From Nocardiopsaceae bacterium (GTDB taxonomy: Bacteria; Actinomycetota; Actinomycetes; Streptosporangiales; Streptosporangiaceae): 14,320 nucleotides of DNA. The position numbers and the translations under genes were made by a program. Positions 13,818 through 14,320 of this stretch are shown piece by piece (the first letter of the stretch is position 1; every line of letters starts with the position of its first letter). The stretch is from NCBI GenBank assembly GCA_031254715.1, contig JAIRTY010000561.1, positions 1 to 14,320 of the forward strand. Direction: 5' to 3'. The notes under the pieces were generated by a model. It was not told the DNA's origin. It worked only from the letters and a program-made list of their open reading frames with translations, and did not search any database.

Positions 13818-14320
13818 TCATGCCGCCACCCTTCCCGGGTGATTCACGCGCTTCACCACAACGCGCCGCACAGGTGCGGTCTTACCGTCGCTCAGCGCCT
13901 CGGCCCGACTGGCCGGCAAGCGTGCCAGGTTAGTCCCGGCATTTTCGTCCCGGTCATGCTCTGCATTGCACGCCGGCAGGTCCAGGCGCGGTCCGCCATC
14001 GTGAGCGTGGCGTTCACCTGCCCACAAGATGAGCAGGTCTTACTGGACGGGTAGAAGCGGTCCGCGATCCACAGCTCGGACCCATACCACGCGGCCTTGT
14101 AGGCGAGCTGACGGCGCAGCCGACCTGCGGCAGCGTCCAGCCACGATTTGCGGTGGGAGCGAATACCGCGGACGAGCTGGCGGACCGGGAGATCTTCGAT
14201 GATTACCTGGCCGTGGGTCTTGGCCAGGCGGGTCGTAGCCTTGTGGATAGCGTCGCAGCGCAGGTTCGCCACCCGTGCATGTACGCGGTCAAGCTTGAGC
14301 TTGGTCTTGTGCCACCGAAG
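13818..14320 (-). pseudogene. Frameshifted OrfB/TnpB-type transposase (IS200/IS605-IS607 family), 5' part off the right edge
   Basis: The minus strand encodes the C-terminal part of an OrfB/TnpB-like protein: LHARVANLR-like helix, HKATTRLAKTHGQVIIEDL with the RuvC-II glutamate, LRRQLAYKAAWYGSEL, ADRFYPSSKTCSSCG with the first zinc-ribbon CxxC (14021-14035), then DRAWTC. At about 13973-13977 the frame breaks. The expected TC-P-AC continuation appears in another frame as ACNAEHDRDENAGTNLARLP, which holds the second zinc-ribbon cysteine and the RuvC-III aspartate (DRDENA, about 13941-13955), and runs to a stop at 13818-13820. One missing C explains it. In the uninterrupted frame the protein ends at 13892 after unrelated residues and lacks the last catalytic acid. 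The frame is open to the right edge, so the N-terminal RuvC-I part is not visible. A sequencing error is the main alternative. Confidence 0.82.

Overview
The window is very GC-rich, with GC-loaded third codon positions, mycothiol-type PIG-L enzymes and several start codons that sit 6-8 bases behind a TANNNT -10 box (leaderless style). This points to an actinomycete. A Streptomyces- or Streptosporangium-like lineage is plausible, but the sequence alone does not fix the genus.

Left part (1-6398): on the minus strand lies a PcrA/UvrD1-type DNA helicase, cut by the left edge, with a 12-helix APC-family permease upstream of it. A 225-bp divergent control region (3512-3736), AT-richer towards its right side and carrying two operator-like inverted repeats, separates the permease from a plus-strand pair: a saccharopine-dehydrogenase-like NAD(P) enzyme and an aldehyde dehydrogenase of the gamma-aminobutyraldehyde/betaine-aldehyde type. 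Together these three look like uptake and oxidation of an amino acid or polyamine.

Middle part (6413-11167): after a 22-bp-arm inverted repeat comes a PIG-L (LmbE-like) deacetylase with its own leaderless-type promoter. Then follows a tightly coupled three-gene operon (two ATGA overlaps) for a molybdenum hydroxylase in the order iron-sulfur, molybdopterin, FAD subunit. Its active-site loop reads AYRGAGR, so it is not a form I carbon monoxide dehydrogenase and its substrate is unknown. A strong hairpin at 11180-11220 ends this block.

Right part (11265-14320): on the minus strand are a second PIG-L enzyme resembling mycothiol S-conjugate amidase and a 55-residue single-helix membrane protein, separated by a perfect 22-bp palindrome. 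On the plus strand is an isolated kynureninase (kynU). Seven bases beyond its stop, the convergent remains of an IS200/IS605-IS607-type OrfB (TnpB-like) gene begin. It is disrupted by a one-base frameshift inside its zinc ribbon and runs off the right edge.

Most of the window is ordinary chromosomal metabolism. The items most worth checking are the frameshifted TnpB-like gene, the intergenic inverted repeat at 6413-6482, the divergent operator region, the pairing of a saccharopine-dehydrogenase-like enzyme with an aldehyde dehydrogenase, and the recurring -10 boxes that decide several start codons. No RNA gene, CRISPR array or clearly new system was seen.
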